Positions 19,776 through 29,201 of a stretch of 56,562 bases of DNA are shown in pieces; within the stretch, counting starts at the first letter, position 1; every line of letters begins with the position of its first letter. Origin of the DNA: Planctomycetaceae bacterium (GTDB taxonomy: Bacteria > Planctomycetota > Planctomycetia > Pirellulales > Pirellulaceae). The translations under genes were made by a program, and so were the position numbers. The stretch is taken from NCBI GenBank assembly GCA_024642205.1, contig JAHEBQ010000041.1:1-56562 (forward strand), written 5' to 3'. The notes under the pieces were generated by a model. That model had not been told where the DNA came from and did no database searches. It saw nothing but the letters and a program-made list of their open reading frames with translations.

Positions 19776-21317
19776 CTAGAACGAGTCCCCCGTCGTGTCG
19801 CCGTACTTTGACCGAAGCTGCGCCAACCGGTTTTTCAAGTCTGCCACGATTGGCGCGAAGCCTGAATGGCTGTATTGATTTCGTGTTTCACCCGGATCGT
19901 TTTCAAGATCATATAGTTCCCAACTATTCAATTCGTAGAAAAAAATGAGCTTGTGGCTTGCTGTCCGGATGCCATAGTGTTTTGCAACCAGGTGAGAGGT
20001 TCGATCTTCCGGTTCCTTCATTTGATAATGATAATAGACAGAATCACGCCAGTTTTCGAGCCGATCACCCTTCAGTATCGGAACCAGTGACTTGCCTTGC
20101 ATGGAGTCCGGAACGTCGAGCCCTGCCATTTGAAGAAACGTCGGGGCCATATCGATGTTCTGCACGATGGATTCACTGGTGCTTCCGGCGCGGGTGACGC
20201 CAGGCCAATCAATGATCAACGGCGTGCGCATCGATTCTTCATACATCCAGCGTTTGTCGTACCAACCGTGATCGCCAAGAAAAAATCCTTGATCCGATGT
20301 GTAAATTACGATCGTGTTTTTATCCAAGCTATTTTCCCGGAGAAATGACTGTACTCTGCCGACACTATCGTCGAGTCCATCTACGTTCCGCAAATAGTTC
20401 TTGATGTAGCGCTGATAATTCCAACGCGTCAATTCGTCGCCGGCGAGCTTCATTTCAGCGAATTTTTGGTTTCTGGGACCAAACGCGGCGTCCCAGGCTT
20501 CGCGCTGTTCGGGCGTCAGCTTTTCGAGTTGTTGCTGGGCAGCTCGATCAAGAATACCTTTCCCCGTGACAGGAAGTTTCAAATCATAGGCGGGAAACAG
20601 GTCGCGCGAAATTCGCATTTGAGCCGTCGAGGCCCCGGCGTTTTTGCCTCGGTAGTCATCGAACAGGGTTTCGGGCCAGGGGATGGTATCGTCAGCATAA
20701 TGATTGAGATGCCGGATAGGCGGTTCCCAGGTCCGGTGTGCCGCTGAGTGGGAAATCCAGACCATGAAGGGTTTATCTTTGTGCTGTCTGATCCATTTCA
20801 GCGACCGGTCGGTAATCGTGTCCGTCACATGCCCGATACTGTGTTCAATTCCCTCGGTCGTGGCAAAGTCCGCATTGTAAAAACTCCCCTGCTTGAGTGC
20901 CCAATAATCAAAACCATTGGGTTGCGTCGAAAGATGCCATTTTCCAATGATCGCTGTCGCGTACCCGTTGGCCTGCAGCGTTTTGGCAAACGTCGGCAGA
21001 TCGTCGCGAAATCTGGCGACGTTGGAGGTCTGGCCGTTAGCGTGAGAATGGAGCCCGGTCAACAACGTGGCCCGCGCTGGGCCACAAATCGAGTTTGCAA
21101 CAAAACTCTGATTGAATCGCATCCCGGCTGCAGCCAAGCGGTCGATGTTCGGCGTTTGGTTGATTCGGGAACCATAGGCGCTGATCGCATGCTGCGCGTG
21201 GTCATCGGCATAAATCACGACGATGTTCGGTTGTCCGGAATCCGCATCGACAGGGGAAACGACCCCGATGAATATGCCAACAACGACAGACAGCGAAAGG
21301 ATTCTTTCCAGGGTCAT
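19776..21317 (-). CDS. Sulfatase (N-acetylglucosamine-6-sulfatase-like), active site CGPAR
   Basis: 513 residues with a signal peptide (1-25). The alkaline-phosphatase-like sulfatase fold begins at NIVVIYADDH (metal ligands D38, D39). The active-site segment is C78-G-P-A-R82 in SICGPARATLLTGLHSHANG. C78 would be converted to formylglycine. The Ser of CxPSR is Ala here, a variant also seen in the anaerobic and N-acetylglucosamine-6-sulfatase-like branch, to which the SAYG...TPNIDRLA...NSxxGPAR pattern is closest. Further metal and substrate motifs: GKWHLS, YTSDQGFFLGDHGWYDKRW. The C-terminal part is DUF4976-like (ELYDLENDPGETRNQ). It lies 18 bases downstream of another sulfatase gene, so the two are one transcript. 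Confidence 0.93.
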   Translation of the reverse strand: MTLERILSLSVVVGIFIGVVSPVDADSGQPNIVVIYADDHAQHAISAYGSRINQTPNIDRLAAAGMRFNQSFVANSICGPARATLLTGLHSHANGQTSNVARFRDDLPTFAKTLQANGYATAIIGKWHLSTQPNGFDYWALKQGSFYNADFATTEGIEHSIGHVTDTITDRSLKWIRQHKDKPFMVWISHSAAHRTWEPPIRHLNHYADDTIPWPETLFDDYRGKNAGASTAQMRISRDLFPAYDLKLPVTGKGILDRAAQQQLEKLTPEQREAWDAAFGPRNQKFAEMKLAGDELTRWNYQRYIKNYLRNVDGLDDSVGRVQSFLRENSLDKNTIVIYTSDQGFFLGDHGWYDKRWMYEESMRTPLIIDWPGVTRAGSTSESIVQNIDMAPTFLQMAGLDVPDSMQGKSLVPILKGDRLENWRDSVYYHYQMKEPEDRTSHLVAKHYGIRTASHKLIFFYELNSWELYDLENDPGETRNQYSHSGFAPIVADLKNRLAQLRSKYGDTTGDSF

Positions 21318-21335
21318 TTTTGATCATTCTTCCAG

Positions 21336-22829
21336 TTACTGTGCTTGGTAAATCTCAAGATCGTTGGTTCTGATCTGTTTCAACCTGGTTGCGAGTTTGA
21401 CTTTGAATCCGGCGACCAGGTCAGCGCATTCTGGATTTGCTGCCAGATTGGTGTACTGCAATGGGTCCTTTTCCATATCGAACAGTTCGATGCCGTTGGA
21501 TGCGTCCTCGCCGTATTGAATGTAGGACCACTTGTCTTCGCGAAGCAGAAACCCGGACCGCATCGGCGCAACACTGAAAGCCGCATCCCGAACACGGAAC
21601 GACGGATCGTCCAGCATCCGCGCAATGTTCTTACCCTGCAATCGGTTTGGAACATCCAGCCCGCATAAACTGGAAATCGTCGGATAAAGATCGAGGAGTT
21701 CGACCAGGCTGTGGCAAACCGCAGGCTTCTTGCCGGGTACGCAGATGATCAACGGGACCGCGGCCGATTCCTCGCGCAGGCTGACCTTGGCCCAAAAGTC
21801 GTGTTCGCCGAGGTGATAACCATGATCGCTGGTAAAGATCACGATCGTATTGTCTTCGAGCCCCGATTTTTTCAAGGCCGCCATGACTTTGCCGACCTGG
21901 GCATCCATGAACGCGACCGAAGCATAATAACCACCCATTGCTTTTTGCTGGCGCCGCAGATCCATTTTCATGTTTTCACTGGTTTTATAGTTGATGCCCG
22001 CCTTGGGAATGTCGTCCCAGTCGCCAGCAACCTTTTCAGGCAACCTCATTGTTTCGTACGGTTTGAATGGCCTGTAATAGGGTCGCGGAGCCACAAACGG
22101 AACGTGGGGACGAACAAAACCGACACCCAGCCAAAACGGTTCGTTTTTGTGCTGTTGGATCAGTTTGACCGCCTTGGCAGACGTCATTCCGTCGGAATGC
22201 ACAAGGTCGTCGCCATCGGCTTCGACGACCGTGAAGTTGTTTCCTCCCTTGGCCGGTTTGTTGCCATCCGGATTCCCTTCCAGCAGTTCGCAATCACCAG
22301 GCGATTTCCACTCAGGCCCCGGACTGTTGAATCTCTCTGTCCAGGAAGCCTCATCGTCGGCGCCGTCGGACCCCAAATGGTCAGCCACTCCGTAACCAAT
22401 CTCAATCCCACCAGGGACTCCCATGTGGAAAATCTTGCTGACCCGGGCCGCGTAGTAGCCATTGTTTTTGAAATGCTGCGACCACGTGGCGCGATCGCCG
22501 ATCTGCGGCCGTGGACTCTTGTAACCCAGAACGCCAGTCGCGTGTGGGTAGTAGCCCGACATGAAAGAAGCTCGCGACGGACCGCAGTACGTTCCCTGGC
22601 AATAGGCTCGGGTAAACCGAGTTCCCCGCGCCGCGAGGGCATCAATGTTGGGCGTCTGGCAGACCGTGTTGCCATAACAGGAAAGCGCCGTTGCCGTCAG
22701 ATCATCGGAGATGATGAATAGTACGTTAAATTTCTGTTCGGTATTCGAGTCCCAAGCACAGGCCAGATGTCCCTGTAAAAACGGGCTCAATGCCAGGAAG
22801 GCCAATAGGGCAGAACCTCTTGTTTTCAT
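21336..22829 (-). CDS. Sulfatase (iduronate-2-sulfatase-like), active site CGPSR
   Basis: 497 residues with a signal peptide (about 1-25). NVLFIISDDL provides D42-D43, and the formylglycine precursor is C82-G-P-S-R86 in YCQGTYCGPSRASFMSG. The flanking pattern (ALSCYGNTVCQTPNIDALAARG; YCQGTYCGPSR; VLGYKSPRPQIGD; WLGVGFVRPHVPFVAP) is that of iduronate-2-sulfatase-type enzymes, which remove 2-O-sulfate from uronic acids. Later motifs HGYHLGEHDFWAK and ELFDMEKDPLQYTNLA complete the fold. First gene of a two-sulfatase transcript; the sequence upstream is a 581-base gap facing the divergent PSD1 gene. Confidence 0.93.
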   Translation of the reverse strand: MKTRGSALLAFLALSPFLQGHLACAWDSNTEQKFNVLFIISDDLTATALSCYGNTVCQTPNIDALAARGTRFTRAYCQGTYCGPSRASFMSGYYPHATGVLGYKSPRPQIGDRATWSQHFKNNGYYAARVSKIFHMGVPGGIEIGYGVADHLGSDGADDEASWTERFNSPGPEWKSPGDCELLEGNPDGNKPAKGGNNFTVVEADGDDLVHSDGMTSAKAVKLIQQHKNEPFWLGVGFVRPHVPFVAPRPYYRPFKPYETMRLPEKVAGDWDDIPKAGINYKTSENMKMDLRRQQKAMGGYYASVAFMDAQVGKVMAALKKSGLEDNTIVIFTSDHGYHLGEHDFWAKVSLREESAAVPLIICVPGKKPAVCHSLVELLDLYPTISSLCGLDVPNRLQGKNIARMLDDPSFRVRDAAFSVAPMRSGFLLREDKWSYIQYGEDASNGIELFDMEKDPLQYTNLAANPECADLVAGFKVKLATRLKQIRTNDLEIYQAQ

Positions 22830-23410
22830 TTACGTTTCCGATCTTGTCAGCCTTGAGACTGGGCGCGACAAAAATGTCATCCGGACCGAGCCGTACGTGA
22901 CCGAAACACCTTCGTTGATTCAATGGTCACGTGAACCTATCTGCCGTTGGCAAATTCAAATCAAGGTTCGTGGCGTCGTATCAACAATTTCGGTACCTCG
23001 ATGGGTCGCTGCCGACTCGTTTCAGGTTTCTGAATATCCGATATCGTACCGGGAATATCCCCGGATGACATTCGTAATCATCTCCGGTTGCCCGGTTTGC
23101 CGACACGGCGCCGATTTCCAGCCAGCGGTAGAGCCCGTCGTGTGCTCATTACGTCAATAACGCCAAAATCACGCGATCGTCAGCCAATCCGTCTTTGACA
23201 GGGGGCAAACCAAGCGACCCCTCGAGACGCGTCGAGCTGTTTTCACCGGTTGATTCAATAAATTGCCGCCAATCGTCATCAAAATCAAGGCGATTATGAC
23301 AAATACAGTACGTCGTGAGAGTATAAACTGAATACGATTGACTCCTCTGTGTGATTCGCGACCCTCCAACCGAATTACTCACAGCAATATTACGAGGTGG
23401 CGAATCCGTG
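22830..23410. other. Gap between divergent sulfatase and PSD1 genes
   Basis: 581 bases that must contain the promoters of both transcripts. I see no clear promoter pair, riboswitch or RNA gene. A minus-strand frame at 23149-23382 ends in a stretch that looks coding (LGLPPVKDGLADDRVILALL), so a decayed gene end is possible. Confidence 0.4.
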
Positions 23411-25723
23411 ATGCAATTTCATTTGGCGTTGAAAGTTGTCCTCGCCCTGAGTCTCTGCCAGGTTGTCATTGCGACAATCCGGGCCGACGAGGATAGGATC
23501 AATTTTTCCAGAGACGTGAGACCGATCCTGGCGGCGAAGTGCTGGAATTGTCATGGACCCGATGAGAACACAAGAAAGGGTGACCTGCGCCTCGACGTTC
23601 GCGCTGACGCGGAACACGTTCTGAGTTCAGAAACCGATTCGGTCGCAAGGGTTGTTGAACTCATCACGGCCAGCGATCCAGGTGACAGGATGCCGCCGAT
23701 ATCCAGCAAAAAACCCCTAACGAAAAACGAGATTGAAATTCTCTCTCGTTGGATCGAGCAGGGAGCCCCATACGAGGGTCATTGGGCCTTTCAATCGCTC
23801 AATCGTCCCGCAATTCCACACGTTGACGTCCCGGCTGGTGGAAATGCGATTGACCAATTTATCATTGCCCGTCTCGATGCCGCCGGCCTCAAACCTTCCG
23901 CAGAAGCCGATCGCGCAACTATGATTCGACGGCTCAGCCTTGACGTTACTGGGATCCCGCCAACCATCACGGAGGTGGACGAATTCGAGGGAGACCAATC
24001 ACCAGACGCCTACGAGAAACTGATCAACCGGTTGCTTTCTTCTCCTCGCTACGGTGAACACATGGCTGTGCCCTGGCTGGATGCAGCTCGATATGCGGAC
24101 ACCGACGGTTATCAGAACGATCGCTACCGTTACATGCACGTTTGGCGCGACTGGGTTGTGCTCGCGCTGAATGAAAACAAGCCGTACGACGAGTTTATCG
24201 TTGAACAACTGGCCGGCGACATGCTTCCCGACGCAACGTTGAAGCAGCAGATTGCTACCGGTTTTTGTCGCAACCACAGGATCAACTCGGAAGACGGTTC
24301 GATTCCCCAGGAATGGCATGTCGAAAATGTGGTCGACCGGGTCGACACGTTGGGAACCGCCATTCTGGGACTGACGTTCGGCTGTGCCCGCTGTCATGAT
24401 CACAAATACGATCCGATGTCGTCCAAAGAGTACTACCAACTGTTCGCGTATTTCAACAACGTGCCTGAGTGGGGAATCGGCCCCAATAACGGCAACAGTC
24501 CGCCGTTCATCGAAGTGCCAGACTCGTGGCCGAACCTTTCGGCTGAAGACGATGTGGCCAGGGCACCTCAGCCGTTGGCGCTTCACCGAGCCCGTGAAAA
24601 AGAGAAAGGCAACGGGTTGAAGCGACCTCAAGCAGGCAAGAAGAACACGGTCATGGTAATGCATGAAATGCCAACGCCGCGGCCGACTTACCTGCTACAC
24701 CGAGGTCAGTTCAATGAGCCGGACGAAACCGAAGTTCTCACGCCAGACGTACCCCAGGAGCTCGGAGGGTTCTCCAACCAACATCCCCGAAACCGGTTGG
24801 AATTGGCCAAGTGGCTGGTTCATCCCCGGCATCCACTCACCGCGCGAGTGGCGGTCAACCGGATGTGGCAGCAGTTCTTTGGGACTGGTATTGTAAAAAC
24901 CAGCGAGAACTTTGGGCTCCAAGGCGAGTTACCTAGCCATCCGGAATTACTCGACTGGCTCGCCATCCAGTTCGTCGAAAGTGGTTGGGACGTGAAAGCC
25001 CTGCAAAAGCTAATCCTGTCGAGCGCGACATATCGACAATCGTCACGCACGACACCTGAACTTGACGACACTGATCCGGAAAACCGGCTGTTGGCACGGG
25101 GACCGCGCTTCCGCCTCCATCCGTTTGCCTTGCGCGACTCGATGCTGGCCAGCAGCGGGTTGTTGGTTGAGAGAATTGGAGGTCCACCTGCCAAGCCCTA
25201 CATGCCGCCGCAGATCTGGAAGTCCATCTCCAACAACAAATACGAACAGGACACGGGCGAACAGCTGTACCGACGAAGCGTTTATACTTTCTGGCGTCGG
25301 ACAATTCCGCCTCCCACCATGGTGAATTTCAACTCAGCCGAAAGAGAAGTCTGTGTCGTTCGTAAAGACCGAACCAATACGCCGCTGCAGGCTTTGACGC
25401 AAATGAACAACATTACGTTCGTGGAAGCCTCGCGGTTTCTGGCGGAACGAATGATGCGGCACTCCGATGACGACGCTGCCGCGATTGAATTTGGTTTTCG
25501 GCAACTGGTTGCTCGCGCTCCAGATTCGACGGAGAAGACTTTGTTGCAAGACGCGTACCAATCCTTCCTGGGTCAATTTCATGAAAACAAACCAGGGGCT
25601 TTGAAACTGATGAGTGTCGGAGAAAAGCCACACGACGAAACGCTTGAGTTGGCCAGGCACGCTGCCTTGACAATGACCGCTTCGTTGATGATGAACCTGG
25701 ATGAAGCCATCACCAAGGAATAA
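23411..25723 (+). CDS. PSCyt1-DUF1549-DUF1553 (PSD1) protein
   Basis: 770 residues from the ATG at 23411, supported by GAGGTGG upstream and an immediate signal peptide (to about residue 25). An in-frame ATG at 23351 would place 20 residues before it. The cytochrome domain has C44WNCH48. DUF1549 runs about 140-370 and includes the second motif [15 protein letters not shown]1553 runs about 480-750, with [21 protein letters not shown] and [21 protein letters not shown]. No discoidin insert is present, unlike the paralogue at 10948. It would be an exported, haem-binding protein. It is followed by a DUF1501 gene, separated by an inverted-repeat element. Confidence 0.93.
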   Translation: MQFHLALKVVLALSLCQVVIATIRADEDRINFSRDVRPILAAKCWNCHGPDENTRKGDLRLDVRADAEHVLSSETDSVARVVELITASDPGDRMPPISSKKPLTKNEIEILSRWIEQGAPYEGHWAFQSLNRPAIPHVDVPAGGNAIDQFIIARLDAAGLKPSAEADRATMIRRLSLDVTGIPPTITEVDEFEGDQSPDAYEKLINRLLSSPRYGEHMAVPWLDAARYADTDGYQNDRYRYMHVWRDWVVLALNENKPYDEFIVEQLAGDMLPDATLKQQIATGFCRNHRINSEDGSIPQEWHVENVVDRVDTLGTAILGLTFGCARCHDHKYDPMSSKEYYQLFAYFNNVPEWGIGPNNGNSPPFIEVPDSWPNLSAEDDVARAPQPLALHRAREKEKGNGLKRPQAGKKNTVMVMHEMPTPRPTYLLHRGQFNEPDETEVLTPDVPQELGGFSNQHPRNRLELAKWLVHPRHPLTARVAVNRMWQQFFGTGIVKTSENFGLQGELPSHPELLDWLAIQFVESGWDVKALQKLILSSATYRQSSRTTPELDDTDPENRLLARGPRFRLHPFALRDSMLASSGLLVERIGGPPAKPYMPPQIWKSISNNKYEQDTGEQLYRRSVYTFWRRTIPPPTMVNFNSAEREVCVVRKDRTNTPLQALTQMNNITFVEASRFLAERMMRHSDDDAAAIEFGFRQLVARAPDSTEKTLLQDAYQSFLGQFHENKPGALKLMSVGEKPHDETLELARHAALTMTASLMMNLDEAITKE

Positions 25724-25727
25724 CACA

Positions 25728-25834
25728 AAAGGTGTCAGGAACCTTTTTGGACTCACATCCAGGTTAGCTTGACACAATCGAATGAAAGAACTTATAAGCC
25801 CCGACCCCCCAGTAAAAAGGTTCCTGACACCTTT
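25728..25834. repeat. Perfect 21-bp inverted repeat (REP/BIME-like element)
   Basis: Arm 1 is 25728-25748 and arm 2, its exact reverse complement, is 25814-25834, with a 65-base spacer. The core is ggtgtcaggaacc. Each arm can also fold alone (aaaggt, loop gtcagga, accttt). Arm 1 starts five bases after the PSD1 stop; arm 2 ends four bases before the likely DUF1501 start. This is the structure of a REP doublet (BIME) inserted between two normally adjacent genes. Confidence 0.85.
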
Positions 25835-25838
25835 GTTT

Positions 25839-27296
25839 ATGATGAACCCGATTCGCGAATATCAAGATGCTCTGACCCGCCGCCATTTCTTTGGTCGTGC
25901 AGGTGTCGGTTTGGCCGCGCTGTCGACCCTGCTCAGTGATGACTTGAGGGGTGACGATTCGATTCAACGAAATGCGGTCGGGGAGATGTCGAGACTGCCG
26001 CACTTTGTCCCCCAGGCACGCCGTGTGATCTACCTGTTTCAGTCCGGCGGCCCGTCGCAGATCGATTTGCTGGATTACAAACCTGGACTGAAAAAACGAT
26101 TGGGCGAGGAAGTTCCGACCTCCGTGTATCCGGACGAGCGCAAGACCACGATGAGCAATGCGCAGAGCACATTCGCCACCGCCCCGAGCATCTTCGCGTT
26201 TCCCCGGTTCGGAGAGTCCGGACTGAGAATGAGCGAACTGCTGGCCAATACCGGACAGTTTGCGGACGATTTATGCATCATCCATTCAATGCACACTCAG
26301 GCTATCAATCACGATCCCGCGATCACCATGATGCAAACCGGATCCCAGATTCCTGGACGGCCAAGTATCGGTTCGTGGCTGAGTTACGGTCTTGGATCGG
26401 AGACCGCTGAGCTACCGGCGTTCGTGGCCATGAGTTCCCGGGGTTCCGGCAGAGCGGGACAACCGCTTTACGATCGACTGTGGGGCAGCGGATTTCTCCC
26501 GTCAGTCTATCAAGGTGTCAAATTTCGCAACCAGGGTGCTCCTGTGCTCGACATCTACGATCCGCCCGGCGTGGATCCATCGATGCGGCGGACAATGCTC
26601 GATTACCTGGGCAAGCTCAATGAATTGAAATTCCAGGATTCCGGCGACAAGGAAATTCAAACACGAATCGCCCAGTACGAACTGGCGGGTCGAATGCAAT
26701 CCTCGGTTCCAGAGCTTCTCGATTTCGGCCAGGAGTCCAAACAGACAATGGAAATGTATGGGCCGGAGGTGGACCGACAGGGATCCTACGCTCACAATTG
26801 CCTGATCGCGAGACGTCTGGCCGAACGGGGCGTGCGTTTCATTCAACTGTTTCATCAAGGCTGGGACCAGCATGGCTCGCTGCCGAAACAAATCCGGGGG
26901 CAATGTCGCGATACCGATCAGCCGACTGCAGCATTGCTCCAGGATCTGAAATCCCGTGGAATGCTGGACGACAGCCTGGTTGTATGGGGAGGTGAATTCG
27001 GTCGTACCGTGTATTCCCAAGGCCTACTTACCAGGAACAACTACGGACGAGACCATCACGGTAATTGTTTTTCCGTATGGTTGGCGGGAGGTGGAATTCA
27101 GGGCGGTAGAACTTACGGAAAGACCGACGACTACAGCGCTAACGTAGCTGAAAACGGTGTGGAAGTTCACGACTTGAATGCAACCATTCTGCACCAGTTG
27201 GGCCTCGATCACGAACGTCTGGTGTTTCCATTCCAAGGCCGGGATTTTCGCTTGACCGATGTCCGCGGGCAAGTCATCCAGGAGATCCTCGCCTAA
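25839..27296 (+). CDS. DUF1501 protein with Tat signal
   Basis: 485 residues if started at the first of two adjacent ATGs (25839/25842). An in-frame ATG at 25782 lies inside the inverted-repeat element and would add 19 unrelated residues. Tat signal TRRHFFGRAGVGLAALS (R14-R15). The body is DUF1501: LFQSGGPSQIDLLDYKPGL, LFHQGWDQHG, WGGEFGRT, GRDHHGNCFSVWLAGGG and the closing [24 protein letters not shown]. The partner of the PSD1 gene just upstream. Arm 2 of the repeat occupies the place where a ribosome site should be, so translation may rely on the repeat sequence or on coupling. Confidence 0.92.
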   Translation: MMNPIREYQDALTRRHFFGRAGVGLAALSTLLSDDLRGDDSIQRNAVGEMSRLPHFVPQARRVIYLFQSGGPSQIDLLDYKPGLKKRLGEEVPTSVYPDERKTTMSNAQSTFATAPSIFAFPRFGESGLRMSELLANTGQFADDLCIIHSMHTQAINHDPAITMMQTGSQIPGRPSIGSWLSYGLGSETAELPAFVAMSSRGSGRAGQPLYDRLWGSGFLPSVYQGVKFRNQGAPVLDIYDPPGVDPSMRRTMLDYLGKLNELKFQDSGDKEIQTRIAQYELAGRMQSSVPELLDFGQESKQTMEMYGPEVDRQGSYAHNCLIARRLAERGVRFIQLFHQGWDQHGSLPKQIRGQCRDTDQPTAALLQDLKSRGMLDDSLVVWGGEFGRTVYSQGLLTRNNYGRDHHGNCFSVWLAGGGIQGGRTYGKTDDYSANVAENGVEVHDLNATILHQLGLDHERLVFPFQGRDFRLTDVRGQVIQEILA

Positions 27297-27329
27297 CACC
27301 CGAAAGTTTTCCGTCCGTTTCATGGCAAA

Positions 27330-27632
27330 TTAGCGGTTGGAGAACACACAACCCGGTTTTGTCTTATGAAAGTCAGCGATGCCGGCGGGGGTGATTTTTG
27401 TACCCTCAAACTGAATCACCTTCAGCCCCGGTAGCGATTTCAGTTTGGCCAATCCCTTGTCAGAAACAGCTGAGTTGTTCAGGCAAATCGCCTCCAGGCT
27501 CTTGACCCTGGACAGCTCAACTAATCCGTCGTCGGTGATTTGCGTGTCGCCCAGGCCAAGACGCTGCAGTTCCCCTTGGTCGATTCCTGCAAGTACGGCC
27601 ATGGCTTTGTCGGTAATCGCATGGTCAAACAA
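27330..27632 (-). pseudogene. Truncated leucine-rich-repeat ORF
   Basis: 100 codons, starting only with TTG; an in-frame stop lies nine bases upstream. Residues 15-90 hold three to four 24-residue leucine-rich repeats (LQRLGLGDTQITDDGL; LEAICLNNSAVSDKGL; LKVIQFEGTKITPAG), the RI-like type common in planctomycetes. There is no signal peptide or cap. It follows the sulfatase at 27724 by 91 bases on the same strand and converges on DUF1501. Most likely the remaining 3' end of a larger LRR gene; a short functional LRR protein cannot be excluded. Confidence 0.5.
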
Positions 27633-27723
27633 CCGAAGCGTTTAACATAAGACGGTAAGCCTGCCTCTGAGCCAGAGTGACCAGTGTGGACAGGAGTCGT
27701 CGCAAACTTAGGGCGTTAAGCGT

Positions 27724-29154
27724 TTACCGATCGTCGGGCGGAAAGAATCGGTGGTTGCCTTGTTTGGCAGCTTTGTGGCTTTCCGGCGTGTCCTGCTCGA
27801 TACCCGGATCACCCTGGGCCTGCATCCATTCTTCGAGCCTTGACTTCAGTTGCTGTTTTTTCAGTGCGTGCTCCGGTTTATCGGCCAGATTTTCCATTTC
27901 GTATCGATCACTTGCAAGCCGATAAAACTGTTCGGCCGGTCGATGCAGATACCGATTGACCAATTCGTATGTCCGATTGCTGGTGGTCGATTCCCAGACC
28001 CAGGTTCCCCAGTAGGGGTTATTGAGGTGTCCATCGCCGTTGACGCCCATCAAGTGCTTTTCGATATACGTTTCATCAGGCGAAAGGTTGCGGATGTAAT
28101 GAAACTCGCCATCGGTGATCGAGCGGATGGGATAGGCAGGCCCTTCCGGAAAATTGTTGTGCATCCCAAAAACGTAATCTCGATGCTGGTCGGTCCGTCC
28201 CAGCAATACGGAAAGAAAGCTCGTACCATCGAGTGGCTTGCCTTTCACATCGCCGCCGCAGGCTTCCAGGATCGTCGGAACGAAATCGGCATATTGGACC
28301 AGCGCCTCGGTTCGAACACCCCCCTGGATATTACCGGGCCAGCGTGCCATCAATGCCGTATGGACCCCGGTATCCCAGTTCGTCCATTTACACCCGGGAA
28401 ACTGCGCGCCCTGTTCAGAGGAGAACATCACGATCGTGTTTTCGGCAAGGCCACTGGCTTCCAGCGCGGCAAGCAACTCACCGACCTGCCCATCCATATA
28501 GGTGATTTCGGCCAGGTACCTGGCAAAATCCTCACGGGTTCTTGGGGTATCCGCGATGTTCGGTGGAAGCTTCAGTTGATCGACGGGATAGAGAGACGCA
28601 TCACCCATCACCCACGGAACATGCGGCTCAACCAAGGCAACAACAAGGCAAAAAGGCTGTTTGGGGTCACGCGACATAAACTCGGAAACAGCGGCCAGGT
28701 TGTGCGTCTGGGTCGGATTTCGTACGCAGCTTTTGTCGAACCCGTCTACCTGTTCAAATGGAAACGCTTTCCTGGGCGCTACGTGTACTTTGCCGGCCAG
28801 GCCGACCCGGTAATCAAGCTCACCTAGGTAGTGGGGCAGACTCCGGGTCACCCCGCGGCTGGCCGAGTGATTCCACGCACAACCGTTTCTCATCGGATAC
28901 TGGCCCGAGTACAACTCCGCACGACATGGCTGGCACATCGCGGAACAAAGATAAGCCCGGTTGAAAACCAGGCTTTGTTTCGACAGTGCATCGAGGTTGG
29001 GCGTTTTGGCATTTTCGCCACCGTAAACTGGCAAGTCCGAATGCGTGCAGTCATCGGCCATGATAATCAGGATGTTGGGACGCTCGGCCGCGGCCCAACC
29101 GCTGGTTGTCGCCCATACCGCCAGGCAGATCGACACGAGAAATTTCTTGCTCAT
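27724..29154 (-). CDS. Sulfatase (heparan N-sulfatase-like), active site CQPCR
   Basis: 476 residues with a signal peptide (1-22). NILIIMADDC gives D34-D35. The active-site block is C74-Q-P-C-R78 in SAMCQPCRAELYSGQYP. It keeps the modifiable first Cys, Pro and Arg, but Cys replaces the usual Ser. Further fold motifs: GKVHVAP, LVEPHVPWV, FSSEQGAQFPGCKWTNWDTG. The NGCAWNHSASRGVTRSLPHYLGEL segment marks a planctomycete branch usually annotated as heparan N-sulfatase or arylsulfatase. GAGAT precedes the ATG. It is the last complete gene of the minus-strand run that begins at 39569. Confidence 0.92.
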   Translation of the reverse strand: MSKKFLVSICLAVWATTSGWAAAERPNILIIMADDCTHSDLPVYGGENAKTPNLDALSKQSLVFNRAYLCSAMCQPCRAELYSGQYPMRNGCAWNHSASRGVTRSLPHYLGELDYRVGLAGKVHVAPRKAFPFEQVDGFDKSCVRNPTQTHNLAAVSEFMSRDPKQPFCLVVALVEPHVPWVMGDASLYPVDQLKLPPNIADTPRTREDFARYLAEITYMDGQVGELLAALEASGLAENTIVMFSSEQGAQFPGCKWTNWDTGVHTALMARWPGNIQGGVRTEALVQYADFVPTILEACGGDVKGKPLDGTSFLSVLLGRTDQHRDYVFGMHNNFPEGPAYPIRSITDGEFHYIRNLSPDETYIEKHLMGVNGDGHLNNPYWGTWVWESTTSNRTYELVNRYLHRPAEQFYRLASDRYEMENLADKPEHALKKQQLKSRLEEWMQAQGDPGIEQDTPESHKAAKQGNHRFFPPDDR

Positions 29155-29201
29155 CGGATTATCTCATTGAACATGGTTGTCTGATAACTTCGCAGTTCGG
29201 A

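Noticed and set aside
21711..22721. 336-codon open frame on the plus strand opposite a sulfatase gene
   Set aside because: It is the antisense of a clearly conserved sulfatase, shows no domain pattern, and such long antisense frames are common in GC-rich coding DNA.
23149..23382. Possible small gene or gene end on the minus strand
   Set aside because: A few residues look coding, but there is no start context or recognised family; kept only as a note on the gap.
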